Assembly: GCA_027924645.1 (NCBI GenBank)
Contig: BSBN01000334.1
Coordinates: 3,906,001 to 3,970,000, forward strand
DNA from: Cunninghamia lanceolata
Taxonomy: Eukaryota > Streptophyta > Pinopsida > Cupressales > Cupressaceae
DNA length: 64,000 nt
Direction of reading: 5' to 3'
Position 1 is the first letter of the stretch. Each line of letters opens with the position of its first letter. The notes under the pieces are model-generated. The model worked only from the letters and a program-made list of their open reading frames with translations, made no database searches and was not told the origin of the DNA. Positions 1 to 12,004 of this stretch are shown here, one piece after another. Made by a program: the position numbers and the translations under genes.

Positions 1-1726
1 CTCTAAGGATTGGATAGTCATTGAACACTGGTTCTTCTTTATCAAGGTCCTTTACTTGGACAACATAAATGGCACATCCTTTCCTTTTGGCTTTCTTCAA
101 TTGCATAGACGAGATTTGTCTAAGCTCTAAAGGTCTCTTAGTTCCATTAATTTCCACTTGGTTCCCTAGGTCATCGAAACATCTAACAACCTTGTCTTCA
201 TAGTTTACTAGAGACTTATGTTCAGTTAACCAATTGATTCCTAGAATTACATCATAAGAACCTAAAGGTGCTACATATAGATTCACTTGTGTCTAAAAAC
301 TAGTAAGCTCTAACTCACTGCAAGATAGACATGAGTCTACCCTCTTTTCTGCACTATTCCCATATTGTACCATCCAAGAGTTTTCCATATGTCGAGGTCT
401 AATATATAACTTAGATACTACTCTAGGATCAACAAAACATTCTATGGCACTAGTATCAATTAAAATAGAAATGGGTAGTCCATAGAGCTTACCTTGGAAC
501 TGAATAGGTGTTGCTTGAAATTCTGCTTTCCGATTATCCACTGCGGCATGAATCTGATGCTACAATGCTCTTTGTTGATTCTTGTTTCCTCTTTTCTATG
601 GACATGCATTTCAATAATGCTCTCCTCCACAATTGTAACATCCACCCTTAGGTTCTCTCAGTCCTTCATCTCTTTCCCTCTGATTGTTGTTTCTATTGTT
701 ATTGCCACCTCTTTTGTTTCCACCATTCCCATCCTAAGAATTATTGCCTCTCTTTAGATTCCTGATCTGTTTATTATTGCCCTGGTTGTTATTCTTTTGA
801 TATCTACTAATTATTCTGTGGTTTCTTATTTAAAAACTTAGCATCTCCTTACTTATGGTAATTGTTATCTACTGCAACCTTTTCTCTTTCTTAATTAAAT
901 TATCAAAAGAGGCATCCATCATGAGTGGGTTATGAATGTCCACCACGGCTCCAATATGTGGCCTCAATCCCAAAATAAACTTTCTTATGCTGAATCTCTC
1001 ATCTGTCTAATACTGTGGAACATATTTTAGTAAAAGAGAAAACCTCTCCCAATAACTGGTCATAGACATACCTCCTTGGATCAAGTTCTGGAACTCTGCC
1101 ATCTTTTTGTCAAAGAATAATTGTGGTAACCAGCTTTTTCTGAACAGTTGCAAGAAAATCTCCCATGTTATCTCATCAGGTAACAGCTTTTTATCTACCT
1201 TCTCATTATCCCACCAAGTTGCTACTTCACCACTCAACTGGTAAGAACCCCACATAGCCTTAGTGTGATCTGAAAGGTTCTGGAGTTCAAAGTACATCTC
1301 CATTTCTATTATCTAGGACTCAGTTCCATCTCCTATGGTCTTTCCATAAAATTTTGGTGGTGATAATTTCTTGAGGTCTTTCCCCAATTCTTCAGCTATC
1401 TTTGCTTGATTATCAGCAATAGTTTCAACTTCAGGAACTGGAACTTCTATCCTTGGGTTCTCATTTTGTGTCTCAACCCCTAGGTTTCCATTAACATTTT
1501 GACCTCTTGGAATTCCTCTGATCTCCTGCTCAAGAGTATTAATCCTCATGTCCTATCGGATCAAGAGATCAAGATTATAGTCAAATCTTCCATCGTGGTC
1601 ATTACTAGTATCTCCACGATCCCCAATAGTTCAACCACCACGAACACCTCCACATGCACCTCCATGTGATCCTCTACCTTGACTACTTCTTGATCCATCA
1701 CCATGATCAGTGTTTCTTGTATTCAT
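1..1726 (-). pseudogene. Ty3/gypsy gag-protease, decayed, runs off left edge
   Basis: This is the first part of a Ty3/gypsy polyprotein, read right to left from an ATG at 1726. In order I see a Gly/Arg/Ser-rich N-terminus, the retrotransposon gag core (about 1303-900, with WWDNEK and the ETFLQLF-like WEIFLQLF), a CCHC zinc knuckle (CYNCGGEHYxNACP, about 650-610), and a retropepsin-like protease. The protease has the active-site segment DTSA at about 455 (canonical DTGA/DSGA) and ends in the family signature ILGINWL at about 200-180. RT would lie beyond base 1. The whole 1.7 kb reads in one frame, broken by about eleven stop codons (TAG, TGA or TAA) and no frameshift that I can find. Every stop could derive from CAG, CGA or CAA by C-to-T change. 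It is dead as a gene. Confidence 0.9.
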
Positions 1727-1796
1727 GATGGATAATATGTTATCAAATTTTCAACTTTAGCACAATAGTCCTAAAACAAAGGCCCTAGTGTTAAAC

Positions 1797-1811
1797 TTGG
1801 CTCTGATACCA
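1797..1811 (-). other. Primer-binding site (initiator-Met tRNA) of the left gypsy element
   Basis: On the minus strand this reads TGGTATCAGAGCCAA, the standard plant PBS complementary to the 3' end of initiator-Met tRNA. It lies 70 bases upstream of the gag ATG at 1726, so the 5' LTR of the element must lie just to its right. Confidence 0.88.
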
Positions 1812-3690
1812 AAAGTAAAGCCTCACAAATCATGTAAAAGCATTTAACCCAACTTAAAAATAAATGAAGCAAATAATCTGCTTAAATACAACATCACAAT
1901 AACCAAAATCAAAAAGAAGTAAATAAACCACTTAGATACAACTTTCAAGTATAAAATATGCAATTAATTTGCTTAATCACAAGAGATAATCTTAAAAATA
2001 TCAATGTCAATAAATCTTACATATTCATGTGCTAAATCTAGGTAATATGCACTATGAATTAGTATATGTAAATCCTTTGGCAACATGCCATAATACAATC
2101 CAAATAGGTACAATAAAAAGTACATCAATAAATGTCAAATCAACACACTCTCCAAGTGCATGAACCAAGTGGTCCACCACCCGCAAGCTGAGAGAAGGGA
2201 ACATGACTCAAGTGCTTTTCCACCCAACCATGAAGTATTTACACTTCCTTGGATCCTTTCCTTAAATGAAGGAAACCCATCCCTGCACGAAATGTCTAGC
2301 TACCTGGTAACAACTGTAGGAGGGAACACCCGATGCAACCCTGATGTCTGAATGTGCAATTCTATGTAATGAAAAGCAAATTGTCTCATAACAGGATGTG
2401 GCAGAGATATCAATAAATAAGTTTGCTAGACAATAAACATCTATTTCAATGTCATTCCGATTAGATCTAATCATTTCAAGTAAAATTGGTCAATTCCTGA
2501 AAAGATGAAAAGCCATCTTTAATATACCCACATTCGGCATCTCCATCCCAAAAGTAACCCACCACATTCCTATATAATAACTACTTCTTTCCCCAACAAG
2601 GAAGAAAATGAAATAAAGAATCATAAATTCAAGAATTATAATAAATCAAATAAATCCCTTTTCCCAAATCAACAAGTAAGAAAAATACACTTTCAGCAAT
2701 AAACCATCTTTTGTTCATACAATTGAAATCATAATGCCATGAATTTAATATAATTTTCCATCTTGTATTTCAGTCACAATATCTTTAATAATAATGATTC
2801 TATGATAATAATCTATCTTACTATCATACTTGTGACAGGATCTACTTTGTTTTATCCAATTAGTTTATATAAATATTTATTCTCAATCTAATATCCTCCT
2901 ATCATTCCAGTGACAGGAGCTATGATAGAATAAGTAAAACAAATAAAACATAGAACTGGTAATGTCCTACTTGTCATCCAAGATAATGGCTAAAGAGAAC
3001 AAGAATTTATATAGGAGTAACTTATTGCCAGATTGTTCCAACTCTCTATTATTCTGATGTCAGGAAACTAAGTTGTTTAAACATGTAGTTTATGAATATA
3101 AATTAGGAACTATAGCATAATCTAATAACTAATTATAAAGAACTATATTGAGATCTGATTTTTGTCATTTTAATGGTTTCTACTATCTCTATTTTGTCTC
3201 TATATATGTTGTTTTAACAAGTTTCTATGCTAAACTATAAGAATGATTTAATCCAATTACATGCTCAATGTAATTCAGCTACAGGAAATAATAGTTTTAT
3301 ATATTTCAAGAGGTTGTGATCATACAAGAATTTGATTTTCTGCTCTATCATGGTTTTCAGCCAAACGAAAAATAATATAGACATACTAATATACTGATAG
3401 GTAGCTAATATCATAGATCTTGGGTTTTGTTTATATAGTCTTTCATTAATCCAAGATTCCAAACATGAGAATTACATTCACTTATGCAAACTAAGGAGGA
3501 AATCACCAGATCTTAGGTAAGCAGAGTTTAAAACATAGAAGTGATTTTTGTGTTCTAAACTGTCAACCAGCCAAGTAGAATATTCAGCTACAAGAAGGAC
3601 AACGACCATAAGGATTTGGTTAGCCAGAATAGGGGTCAATGATCTGCATACAAATAGGTGGCCATCTTAACATAGGTAGCCAGAAGGTAG
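1812..3690. other. Non-coding: presumed 5' LTR of the left gypsy element plus unassigned AT-rich DNA
   Basis: No supportable gene. The part next to the PBS must include the 5' LTR (minus orientation), but no second copy exists in the window, so its outer end cannot be fixed. A short motif like GTGACAGGAKCT recurs at about 2833 and 2911, with weaker forms near 3057 and 3277. Short open frames here show no family resemblance. Confidence 0.5.
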
Positions 3691-3694
3691 GAAA

Positions 3695-5215
3695 CAAGTC
3701 TTTATCTACTTTGACATTGGTGCTTTCAATCATCTTTCACTACCTTTTGATGTAGCATCTACAGGCCTTACTTCTAGTTGAGTAACCAAGAAAGATTCTT
3801 TTATCACATCTTGAATCAAACTTTCCTAGGTTTTCTTCATCTCTTTTGATATAGCATTTGCTACTAAAGATCCTGAAGTATCTAATAGTGGGAGGTCTTC
3901 CATATCACAACTCATAAGGGGTCTTAGTGCTATTGACCCTTAATTGCACTCTGTTAGTTAGATAGATAACATTGTGAATTACTTCCTTTCAGTATATATC
4001 AAGCAGATCTCCATCTTTCAACATTACCCTAAACATTTCTTGTACAATCCTATTCTATCCACTACCCCATTTTGGTGAGGGGTTCTAGGAGCAAACAAAT
4101 GCCTCCTAATACCATGATATTTACAAAAGTTTTCAAATTCATTTGAAGTAATCTCACCTAATCTATCTAACCTTAAACATTTGATCTTAGTATTCGTTTC
4201 ATTTTCAACCAAATCTTTGAAAACTTTAAACTTATCAAGGGCATCCAATTTTTCTCTTAAGAAAGTAACCCAAGTCATTCTAGAATAACCATCAATGAGA
4301 AACATAAAATACCTTTCACCTTGTTGACTCTTTACTCTTGTAGGTCCACATAGGTCTGTGTGAATCAACTCCAGTGGATTTCAAGAAGAGTACTCCTTGC
4401 TTTTAAAACTTGTCTTTGTCTACTTTCACATTTGACATTCCTTGCATATAGTGTTTGTAGGCTTGATTATCTTAGGAATATCTCTCATTGCATGAGTAGT
4501 TCATTCTTACCATATTATTAAAGTTGTTGTGTCCCATTCTTTTGTACCATAGCTAACACATTACATTGAGTCAACATAAATGTTATTCCATTTGCCTCTT
4601 TCAAGTGATAAATATCACATGTCTTGATACCTTATGTAACAAGCTTTCAGGATCTTGCCTTCTCGATTTCACAACCATTGGCATGAAAAGTAAGATTGTA
4701 ACCTTTCCTACACATTTGACTGATACTGAGAAGATTTTGTTGTAATCCTTTGATATAGATAACATCCCTAGTCTTGTTCTTTCCATCAACAATTATGACA
4801 ACTTTTACAGAGATTTGAGTTGACTCATCACCTCCAAACTTGACAACTCCAGCATCCCACTTTTCAATGCTAATAAACTTCTCTTTTTCACCAATCTTAT
4901 GATTTGAACAACCACTATCAATAACCCAAGCTTTGGTTTCTTCTTTTGTATGGAAGGCAATCCATACAACCATTGATCTTTCATTATTTTGGATTATTTG
5001 CAAGGTATCTTTTTTTCCACATTTTCCAACATCATCCTTTTTTTAACCATCACTCATGACCAAGAAAAGTGTTTCATCATTTGAATCATCATGACCCTCA
5101 TCTTCTGAAGAACAACTATCTTCTATGGAAAACAATCTCTATTTGAATTTACTATTTTTTTGCTTCTCCTAACATTTGAATGGTAACTTACCTTTATATT
5201 TTCCAGAGCATTTTG
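3695..5215 (-). pseudogene. Ty1/copia pol fragment (protease to integrase C-terminus), decayed
   Basis: Read right to left, this fragment contains a copia protease ([10 protein letters not shown] at about 4930-4900, DSG active site), a gag-pre-integrase segment, the integrase core (HTDLCGP at about 4360, the SDRGGEF position here degraded to LDRLGEI, then PHQNGVV at about 4075), and the region after integrase ([21 protein letters not shown] at about 3940-3770). The same blocks occur in the intact copia at 14860-19014, so the two are relatives. Frameshifts and stops separate the pieces, and RT/RNase H are missing at the left end. It has no LTRs of its own that I can identify and looks like a truncated remnant. 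Confidence 0.88.
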
Positions 5216-5343
5216 TTTAGGGTAAAAAGAGGGCTTTTTAATTTCAAGGTTAAATCTCCTTTCACATTAACATTCAAACCACAATCTCTTGCAAGAAGGC
5301 TCTACTATAGATTTAGTGTCCTTTAGAATGAAGAGAAAACTTG

Positions 5344-6418
5344 GAATTTGCTAACTAATTGATTTATTAAAGTCTAATTATGCTTAAAACCCTAATTTCG
5401 CAAAATCATAAACAAACAGACAAATAACGGAAAATGCTCACAGATAGAAATATTAAATGACAAATGGATACATACCAGGTTTCAAGGTTTCAGACATGGA
5501 AAATTTGGGAACTAATGAGTAGGCACCCAAGTCCAAGTGGCCAATTTTTGTTGGGATTTCTAAAGATTGTCTACAACTTGTTTTTTTTATTCTGGAGCTT
5601 TCTATGTTTCAGGAACCAGAGGACTAGTGAGCGGGCACCCAAGTCTAGGTCCCTATTTTCTTCTTAGATCTGTAATTCCAACACTTTGTTATGCTTCCCT
5701 GCAACTCCACTTCTTCTGCTTCTACACCTCTAACCTGCAATCATAGAAAATGGGGTTGGGGGTTGTGGTGTTTAGAGGCTTGCCTCGGTAAAGCCCCAGA
5801 GAGACATTCAAGTCTTTAGAACACTGTTTTTAGATAAAGAGTGCATATCCCTATGGGATGGAGGCAAAAACCAATTGATAAATGATTGAAAACAAAAATA
5901 AATTTCACCTCAAAGGTGTAGCTCACATGAACTTGAAGATCCTTCACATCGTGAGAAGATGAAGCCAAATCTACATAACAAACACAATAACAAGACAAGT
6001 CTGCTCTGCAACAATGAATATCTTGAATGCTTTAAAATCAAAAGTATGCCCAAAGTTCATAAACATCTTCTAGTTTACAAATTAATTCCTAAACATGCTT
6101 ATATATGTAACTAAACAACTTCCCACTTTAATTTCATAATTCAAACTTGAGATGTTGGTACAGGAGCTAATTAATGATCACATAACCGACACTTGAATTT
6201 AGATCCTGGCTAAAATAGGGTAGGACTAGGACACAGGCACCCAAGTCCTCCCTCCTTATTTAGGACTTGTCTTAATAGAAACCCCTTAGTTCTATTTATC
6301 TTAAAACATAGGGGTTTCCTCATCGAGAGTAAAAATAAACATGCATGATTAATCCTAAGGACCTGAGAGATAAACATAGGAGGGAAAATACCCAAGGGGG
6401 ACATTTTGTGACATAACA
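5344..6418 (-). repeat. LTR (3' LTR, minus orientation) of an unidentified LTR retrotransposon
   Basis: Read on the minus strand this begins TGTTATGTCAC, directly after a polypurine-like tract (TTAAAGTGGGTGTAAA, about 6434-6419). It is alignable along its length with the plus-strand copy at 43746-44862. Shared landmarks include two spaced copies of GACTTGGGTGCC...CTCAYTAGTCC and the block GGCAAGCCTCTAAACACC. Similarity continues past the polypurine tract into the interior, so this is a 3' LTR with some internal sequence, not a clean solo LTR. The left end (about 5344) is estimated from where similarity fades. Confidence 0.75.
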
Positions 6419-6434
6419 TTTACACCCACTTTAA
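6419..6434 (-). other. Polypurine tract next to the 5344-6418 LTR
   Basis: A purine-rich segment immediately precedes the TG start of the LTR on the minus strand. The same arrangement (AAAGTGGGGGCTAAA, then TG) occurs at the related LTR starting at 43746, which is why I take it as the plus-strand primer. Confidence 0.6.
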
Positions 6435-9400
6435 TGTATGTATGAACGCAAGGCCCATACATGGATTAAAGTATAGTCACCAAACACAGCAAACACACTA
6501 GGCACTTAGAGCTAATGCCTACATGAAGATTGAGAAACTATTTCTAGCCCCCAATCTCAGGTAGATATTAGAGAAGACACATCACATACACACCAAACAC
6601 AATGAAGACAGTAATAGGCACGCAAAACATAGAGAAGACATTAACAGTCATGCGAGACATGGAGAAGATAGTATTGAAGATGCGCAAAACACAGTGAATA
6701 TAATGAATGTAGTGATTTTTCTTTTTCATTTCATATATGAATGCAAATGCAAGTACATGGAAAGTAAACACACCACCCAAAATGTAGGAGGGACTCATCG
6801 CCACATGTCTTGAAACTACATATGGGGCAATAGTGGTGCAGAGGCACCAAGTTCATTTGTACAAATTTGATCAAACAAGGTCTTTGATTGGTTGGTTTAG
6901 GGTATTTTGAGTCTTGTGGGTTCAATAAGGTCATAATAGACCATTTTTATCAGGCAATTTGTCATATTTTGTAAAAAGTGTCATACTTTTTAATGTTGTC
7001 ATATAATGTCAAAATTGAAATATGAACAGTCATGAGGCAGAGAAAAGTATTTGGTCATGGAATCTCAAAGGACAGTTAGGAAAATAGTTATAAAAAGGCA
7101 TAATGAGACCTTGTATGGTCAGAGGAGGACTATATATATAGCCCTATTTTTCATAATAAAGTCTATGTTTTATGTGTTTTTACTGGTAAACTATTGTTGC
7201 AGGCTTCTGTACAACCCTGTCTATTTAGATTCTTGAGGGGAAGTCACTGGAATTGGTATATCTATGAGTCTACATCAATTTTTATTTGTTCTTGTTGAAT
7301 TTCATTGAGTATAATGAAATATATTGCAATTTGTGTGCAAACTATCTAGAAACTCTGTGCAAGGAGACCGAGAGTAACAAAAAATAGTATCAGACTCATT
7401 TCACCCAATGAAACTCTTTAAACTTGATAGAATGAAGTTATTTGGAATAGGTTTTGGCATGGTATGAGTTTTAGGGGCCAAGAGTAAGGGTTTGTGCATG
7501 TATGGTGAAGACTTAGAGGGAAAATTCATGTAATTACATTGCAAATGATAGCGTAAGTGTTAGGGTTTGCAAGAAAGCCATTGGAAATGATCATATGAGC
7601 ATAGAGTGAACATGAGTAGGGTATTTTCAAAGTGTTTGAGGGATTAGTTGACCGGATAGAGGTCAAGAGTATTGATTTCCTATAAAACCCCATGAAACCT
7701 ACTCTAGAATGGCTTAACCAAGGGTTTGATGTTTTGGGAAACTTTGTGATTGTTTCTCCTTGTGAAAATTGTTGATTCTGTGGTTTTGAAACCTATGGAG
7801 AGTATTGGAATAGAGTTTAGAAGTTTGGAAGAAGATTGGTATAGGGTTGCTTTGCAAAAGTGGCCTAATTAGGCCTAGGAAAAACAAAGGACAGTTAGTT
7901 TTGAGCCTTTCGTTTCAAAGTAACATATATTGAGACTGAGACATGTTTTAAAACTCCTTAATGGGTATCAAAAAAACCCTTCATAGTCTTAAATTGAGGT
8001 CTGGAGCAAAATATATGCTTTGACAGTCCATTTTGGAGGGCTAGTAGGATTATGGCAGTTTGGGAGTAAATTTCTTTGGGTGAAGATTGTAGTCTTGAGT
8101 GAGGTTTTGGGTTGGTTGTGTATGAGTCCTTGAGGGGTAATAAGACCTCTAATAATCTTATTTGGCTTTTAAGAGTTGAAAATCCTAATTGTACCTTTTG
8201 TAGAGAAAGATTACTTGATGGAAAGCATATCAAATTTGAAGAATTTTTTGGTATGAGTCCATTGTTGTGAAATATGCCTCGTTTGGATTGAGTTGAACCC
8301 TATCTTTGCATCAAATAGACACATAATACAAATCTTAGAGTGTAGGAGGGACCTATCACCACCGGTCTTTAGAATACACTTGAGAACAAACACATCATAC
8401 AAATCCCAAAGCATAGGAGGGACTCATCACCACCAGTCTTTAGACTATGCTCGGGAACACACATGCCATATAAGAGTCACACACATGGAATACATGAAGA
8501 AAATAGGGCAAACAAGCAATGGAAGGAGCCTATTACTAGGTTCAACACCATCTCAAGCACATTACAGGTACACCTGACAGTTCGGCTTATGTCAAAACAA
8601 CCACCAAAGACATGCTTAAGGGAGGATACACCAACCCCACCTACTTGGAGGACTTTTGAGATAAAATTATGTGCACTTTCCTTGAGAAATACACCATCCC
8701 TCCTTCTGTAGAAGGGCATAAAATGCAACTCCAACCATGTCATGAAGATGCCTTATAGTGAAAAGGAAGCAAGTGCAATGGATCCAAGTTTTACAAACAC
8801 ACTTCATTAGCATCAAAATTATTAGATAACTTACCTTATATGCCCCCACCTTAAGGTGGTTGATATTGTGTACCAATATCAAGCATGTTAAGGTAGAGAG
8901 AAAACACACAAGGGAACAACAACTCTCGCAGAGCCCATGCCCCCTAGAGGTGACATGCACTTTACGATCACTGAATGTTCCCACAAACACACAATTTCCT
9001 TGAAGAAAAGAGGTTAGAAATCTTTCTAATAAGATAATAACAACATCACATGATAGACAACAGCAATTCATGTAAACATTCACATCAAGAGCCGAGACTA
9101 TACTACAAATTTAGAGACTAAGTATAACTATGGGGCTATAGTGCAGAAATCTCAAAACTAAGTGTAACCAAGGAGAGTTTCAAAGATAAACAAAGTGCAC
9201 AAAGCATATGTATTGTTATAGTTTGTTAGTACAATAAGACAACATTAAAATATCACACGGATTGATTCTACTACCATCTGTTAGATAATATATATCAACC
9301 CCGTCATCATATATGGACTAGGTCCATTTTTGCCTACTCACTAAAGGGACACATGGTCCTTATCAGTATTATTTATTCTTCATCATCCGCTAGCTAGACA

Positions 9401-9729
9401 GAACCACTAGTAGAAGGTAAACAATAAATCAAGAGAGGAGAGAAAGTTTCATAGGAACAATCACATAGGACGGTGCCCCCAGGTCACCAACCACAATGCT
9501 ATGCCCCCAAGACACAACACACAACAATGAAAATAGAGGGAGAAATATAGAAGAATGATGATACAAATAGAAAAAGGGTCACAACAGAGGTGGTCTCCCA
9601 GTATCCTTGACCTTACAACAGTATCAAGGGTCATCCTAAGAGGCCTAAACAACACAACACATCACAAGGGGAACACAACACAAAGAAAAGGTTTAGAAAT
9701 ACTTACCTGATACAATCTACTGTTAAGAG
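6435..9729. other. Non-coding, repetitive; no gene supported
   Basis: No frame here resembles a known protein. From 6900 to 7385 there is a possible plus-strand LTR: a TATA-like CTATATATATAGCC at about 7127-7140 and, after the presumed LTR end, ATAGTATCAGACTC at about 7385-7398, which is a degraded match to TGGTATCAGAGC. The remainder (7400-9729) shows only dispersed short repeats. The 417-base minus-strand open frame at 8667-9083 is rich in Cys and Leu, has no recognisable motif, and is probably chance. Confidence 0.4.
8317..8462. repeat. Two tandem ~73-bp copies (GGAGGGACYYATCACCACC unit)
   Basis: Two adjacent copies share the core TAGGAGGGAC..ATCACCACC.GTCTTTAGA. A third, diverged copy is at about 6770-6825. 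Within this window the unit occurs only in this unassigned block. Confidence 0.7.
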
Positions 9730-10980
9730 AATACATATCTAAGAAGAGGCCAATCTTGAGAGAAACTATAATATTTGCTACAATGAGTGTGGCTTAGAGA
9801 GGGAGAAATATTTACCTAATTCATAGGGATAGTTTCTAGTGGATAATTCTTGTCTATTAGCCCAGGATATCTCTCATGTTGTTTTGGTCTTGTTGATATT
9901 GCATAAATATTAAGTTTAGGATGGTGAGAGGCTTTGGTGAGCTTCAAAGAGTGGTATCCAATACCAGCTGTATAATTAATTCCAACAAGTTATAAAGGTA
10001 CTCTGATTCCTTGTTGATTTACACCACATTCATTACCAGGATAGTCACAATTGTTATAAAAGATTTTAAATCCTTGACCATAGAGGGATGCCATTTCTTT
10101 GGAATATGGTGAAGCCTCATAGGTCTCATAATTTGTAGTATAGGTAAGGGTATTTTATTTGTTTTCTACCAATGAGGATTTAGGTCTCTTATGTGTTTCA
10201 AAAGATTGCTTGGATAAGATTGATGCGACTTTTGATGTGTCAGGGATATTAAGTTTATATTCCCCTACACTCCAAGTATTAAAATCTAATTATCCCTAAT
10301 CATCACCAAAAAGTACATTTGATGTTTTAGAGTCTTGCACAACATTATCTGTGGCACAAGGTTTTGATGAATCCACTCGTAAGCTATTTAGACTCGTATG
10401 ATTGTTAACATGTTTTTGTGTTTTAATATCTAAACAATTATCTGGTTAAGGATTAGCTTTAATCATGTGGAGCTTGTTTTGATAGATAAACTTTATTGAT
10501 CTATGAAGGGTAGACAAAACCGCTCCCATGGAATGAATCTACGGTCTACCGAGAATCATATTATATGAGAGAAAACTAGGAATAACATGAAAAAGAGTAT
10601 CTAATGTCATGTGTCCAACCTTTACAGGTAAAGTTATTGTTCCCACAGATTGTTTTCCCACATTATCAAAGCCATGAATGCTAATACTATCTGATTTGAT
10701 TAAAGAGTTGTCAATCTTTCTTTTGTGTAGAAAGTCAATGCCAGAAACATTAAGAGTTGATCCATTGTCAATCATAACTCAATTTATCAACTTTTTATCT
10801 ATTAAGACAAATATTATAAGTGCATCATACTCATCTTTTATCGATGTATTTCATGTGGTTGAAACAAAATATCCATTTTTTTTGCATGTATACAATCTAA
10901 CAGAGTTGCTACATCATTTGGCTTAACAACAGGTGGTACAATCACCTTTTATAAAGCTTCTTGGAGCATTCCATGGTATG
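9730..10980 (-). pseudogene. Ty3/gypsy gag-pol, downstream half (protease), cut off by the giant transposon
   Basis: This is the C-terminal continuation of the reading frame at 40698-41717. From the junction at 10980 the minus strand reads TYHGMLQEAL, then a conserved linker, then a retropepsin-like domain. That domain has MIDNGSTLNV (active-site D-N-G-S, canonical DGGS/DTGS, about 10775) and the closing signature YNMILGRP (about 10545), followed by the typical IHSMGAV...STLH block past a stop at about 10536. Conserved-looking but broken sequence continues to about 9730. RT is not found beyond it. The style of the protease end suggests a non-chromoviral (Tat/Athila-like) gypsy. It is interrupted by stops and not functional. 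Confidence 0.82.
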
Positions 10981-10984
10981 TAGG
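10981..10984. other. Target site duplication TAGG, left copy
   Basis: TAGG lies directly outside the left inverted repeat and is matched by TAGG at 40694-40697. One copy is needed to restore the interrupted gypsy reading frame. Confidence 0.9.
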
Positions 10985-11016
10985 GGGTAAGTGCAAGAAG
11001 ATGGGGGGCCAAAAAG
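10985..11016 (+). repeat. Left terminal inverted repeat (32 bp)
   Basis: It matches the reverse complement of 40662-40693 at 31 of 32 positions by eye; the only difference is at position 13 (G here, A on the right). It includes the G-run ATGGGGGGCC. A further GTGGCCA block occurs just inside both ends at different spacing. Confidence 0.92.
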
Positions 11017-11873
11017 GGGTCTTAAGTGGCCACTTTTTTTCTGAAATCAAGAAATACTGGCCTTGGATGAGAAATTGAGCATAGTTACACTCAAAATTTA
11101 GAGATGCAACCAAAACAATGTTCATAGTGCTCCGAGTCTACTTTCTAAACTACTATTTTGTTTTGAAAATGGCATAGATTAAGGGGTTCAAAAGAGGGAG
11201 CCACAGAAATTGGTGTTGTTTCTGTCAAAAAAACATAACATAGCATGTTTTGTGGCTCCCTCAAAAGGTCAACTTTTTTTTGGTATTTTTAAAATCGCTT
11301 CAGTGAGAAATTAGCTAATAGCATGTAGTTTATGCCCAATTTTTCTGATAATTTTTTTATGAATATTTGATTTTTTACTAATTTTTAAAGTGGACACATC
11401 CTAAAAAATAGAATTTTGGCTGTGCTACCCCTATAAATTTTGAAAACTAATTGAAAATCATTTTTTTTTTAATATTTGTAGAATGGAGTCTAGTTTCTAA
11501 ATATGTAATTTTTTTGAAATTTGAATGAATAGTTATTTTACAATGAAAAAAAGACCAAACAGTGGTTTTTGCATAAAAACGGACACACAAACAAAAGAAA
11601 TTAAAGATGAAAGGCTTAACATTGTTAAAATGTGAAAAAAATCACATCGTCAAATAGCTAAGAGAAAGCCTAACATTACCCATGTGTTCGATTTGTTCAA
11701 CCTTGAAACACGTGCAAATCTGAGGGTTAGCACGAACGAAATTATGTGAAATTTTGAAGAATATAGAAAAACACGTCTGTGACTGTTCATAAGGCACTCC
11801 AAGCCTTTGGGTTGGAAATCCAAAGCAAATCCCAAGCCCAAGGCTTGGGATTCCCAAAGCAAGAAATAATGCA

Positions 11874-11900
11874 AGCGCGTTATAACACGCTCGCGTTATG
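11874..11900. repeat. Subterminal palindromic motif, left copy 1
   Basis: Contains GCGCGTTATAACACGCTCGC, an imperfect palindrome of the unit ATAACGCGAGCGCGTTAT that recurs near the right end of the transposon. Confidence 0.8.
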
Positions 11901-11951
11901 TTTCACCTTGCATTTTTCTTTCCCGTAAGTCTGTCTTTTGCCATGTTTGAC

Positions 11952-11986
11952 ATAACGCGAGCGCGTTATAATGCGCTCGCATTATG
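11952..11986. repeat. Subterminal palindromic motif, left copy 2
   Basis: One perfect ATAACGCGAGCGCGTTAT unit followed by a diverged inverted unit (ATGCGCTCGCATTAT). It is the last sequence before the satellite begins. Confidence 0.85.
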
Positions 11987-12004
11987 TCCCACTCAAATTT
12001 TTTT

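Larger units (their letters stand above)
11017..12004. other. Left subterminal region of the giant transposon, non-coding
   Basis: AT-rich, with no supported gene. It ends with two clusters of CpG-rich palindromes (11874-11900 and 11952-11986) directly before the telomere-like satellite. The two overlapping minus-strand open frames at 11642-11874 cover the same DNA in different frames and have no family motif. Confidence 0.6.

Noticed and set aside
7127..7140. TATA-like CTATATATATAGCC as a host gene promoter
   Set aside because: No gene follows. It fits better in a decayed LTR, with a degraded Met-PBS 250 bases downstream.
8667..9083. 138-codon minus-strand frame, Cys/Leu-rich
   Set aside because: No recognisable domain, surrounded by non-coding repeats, and no related frame elsewhere in the window.
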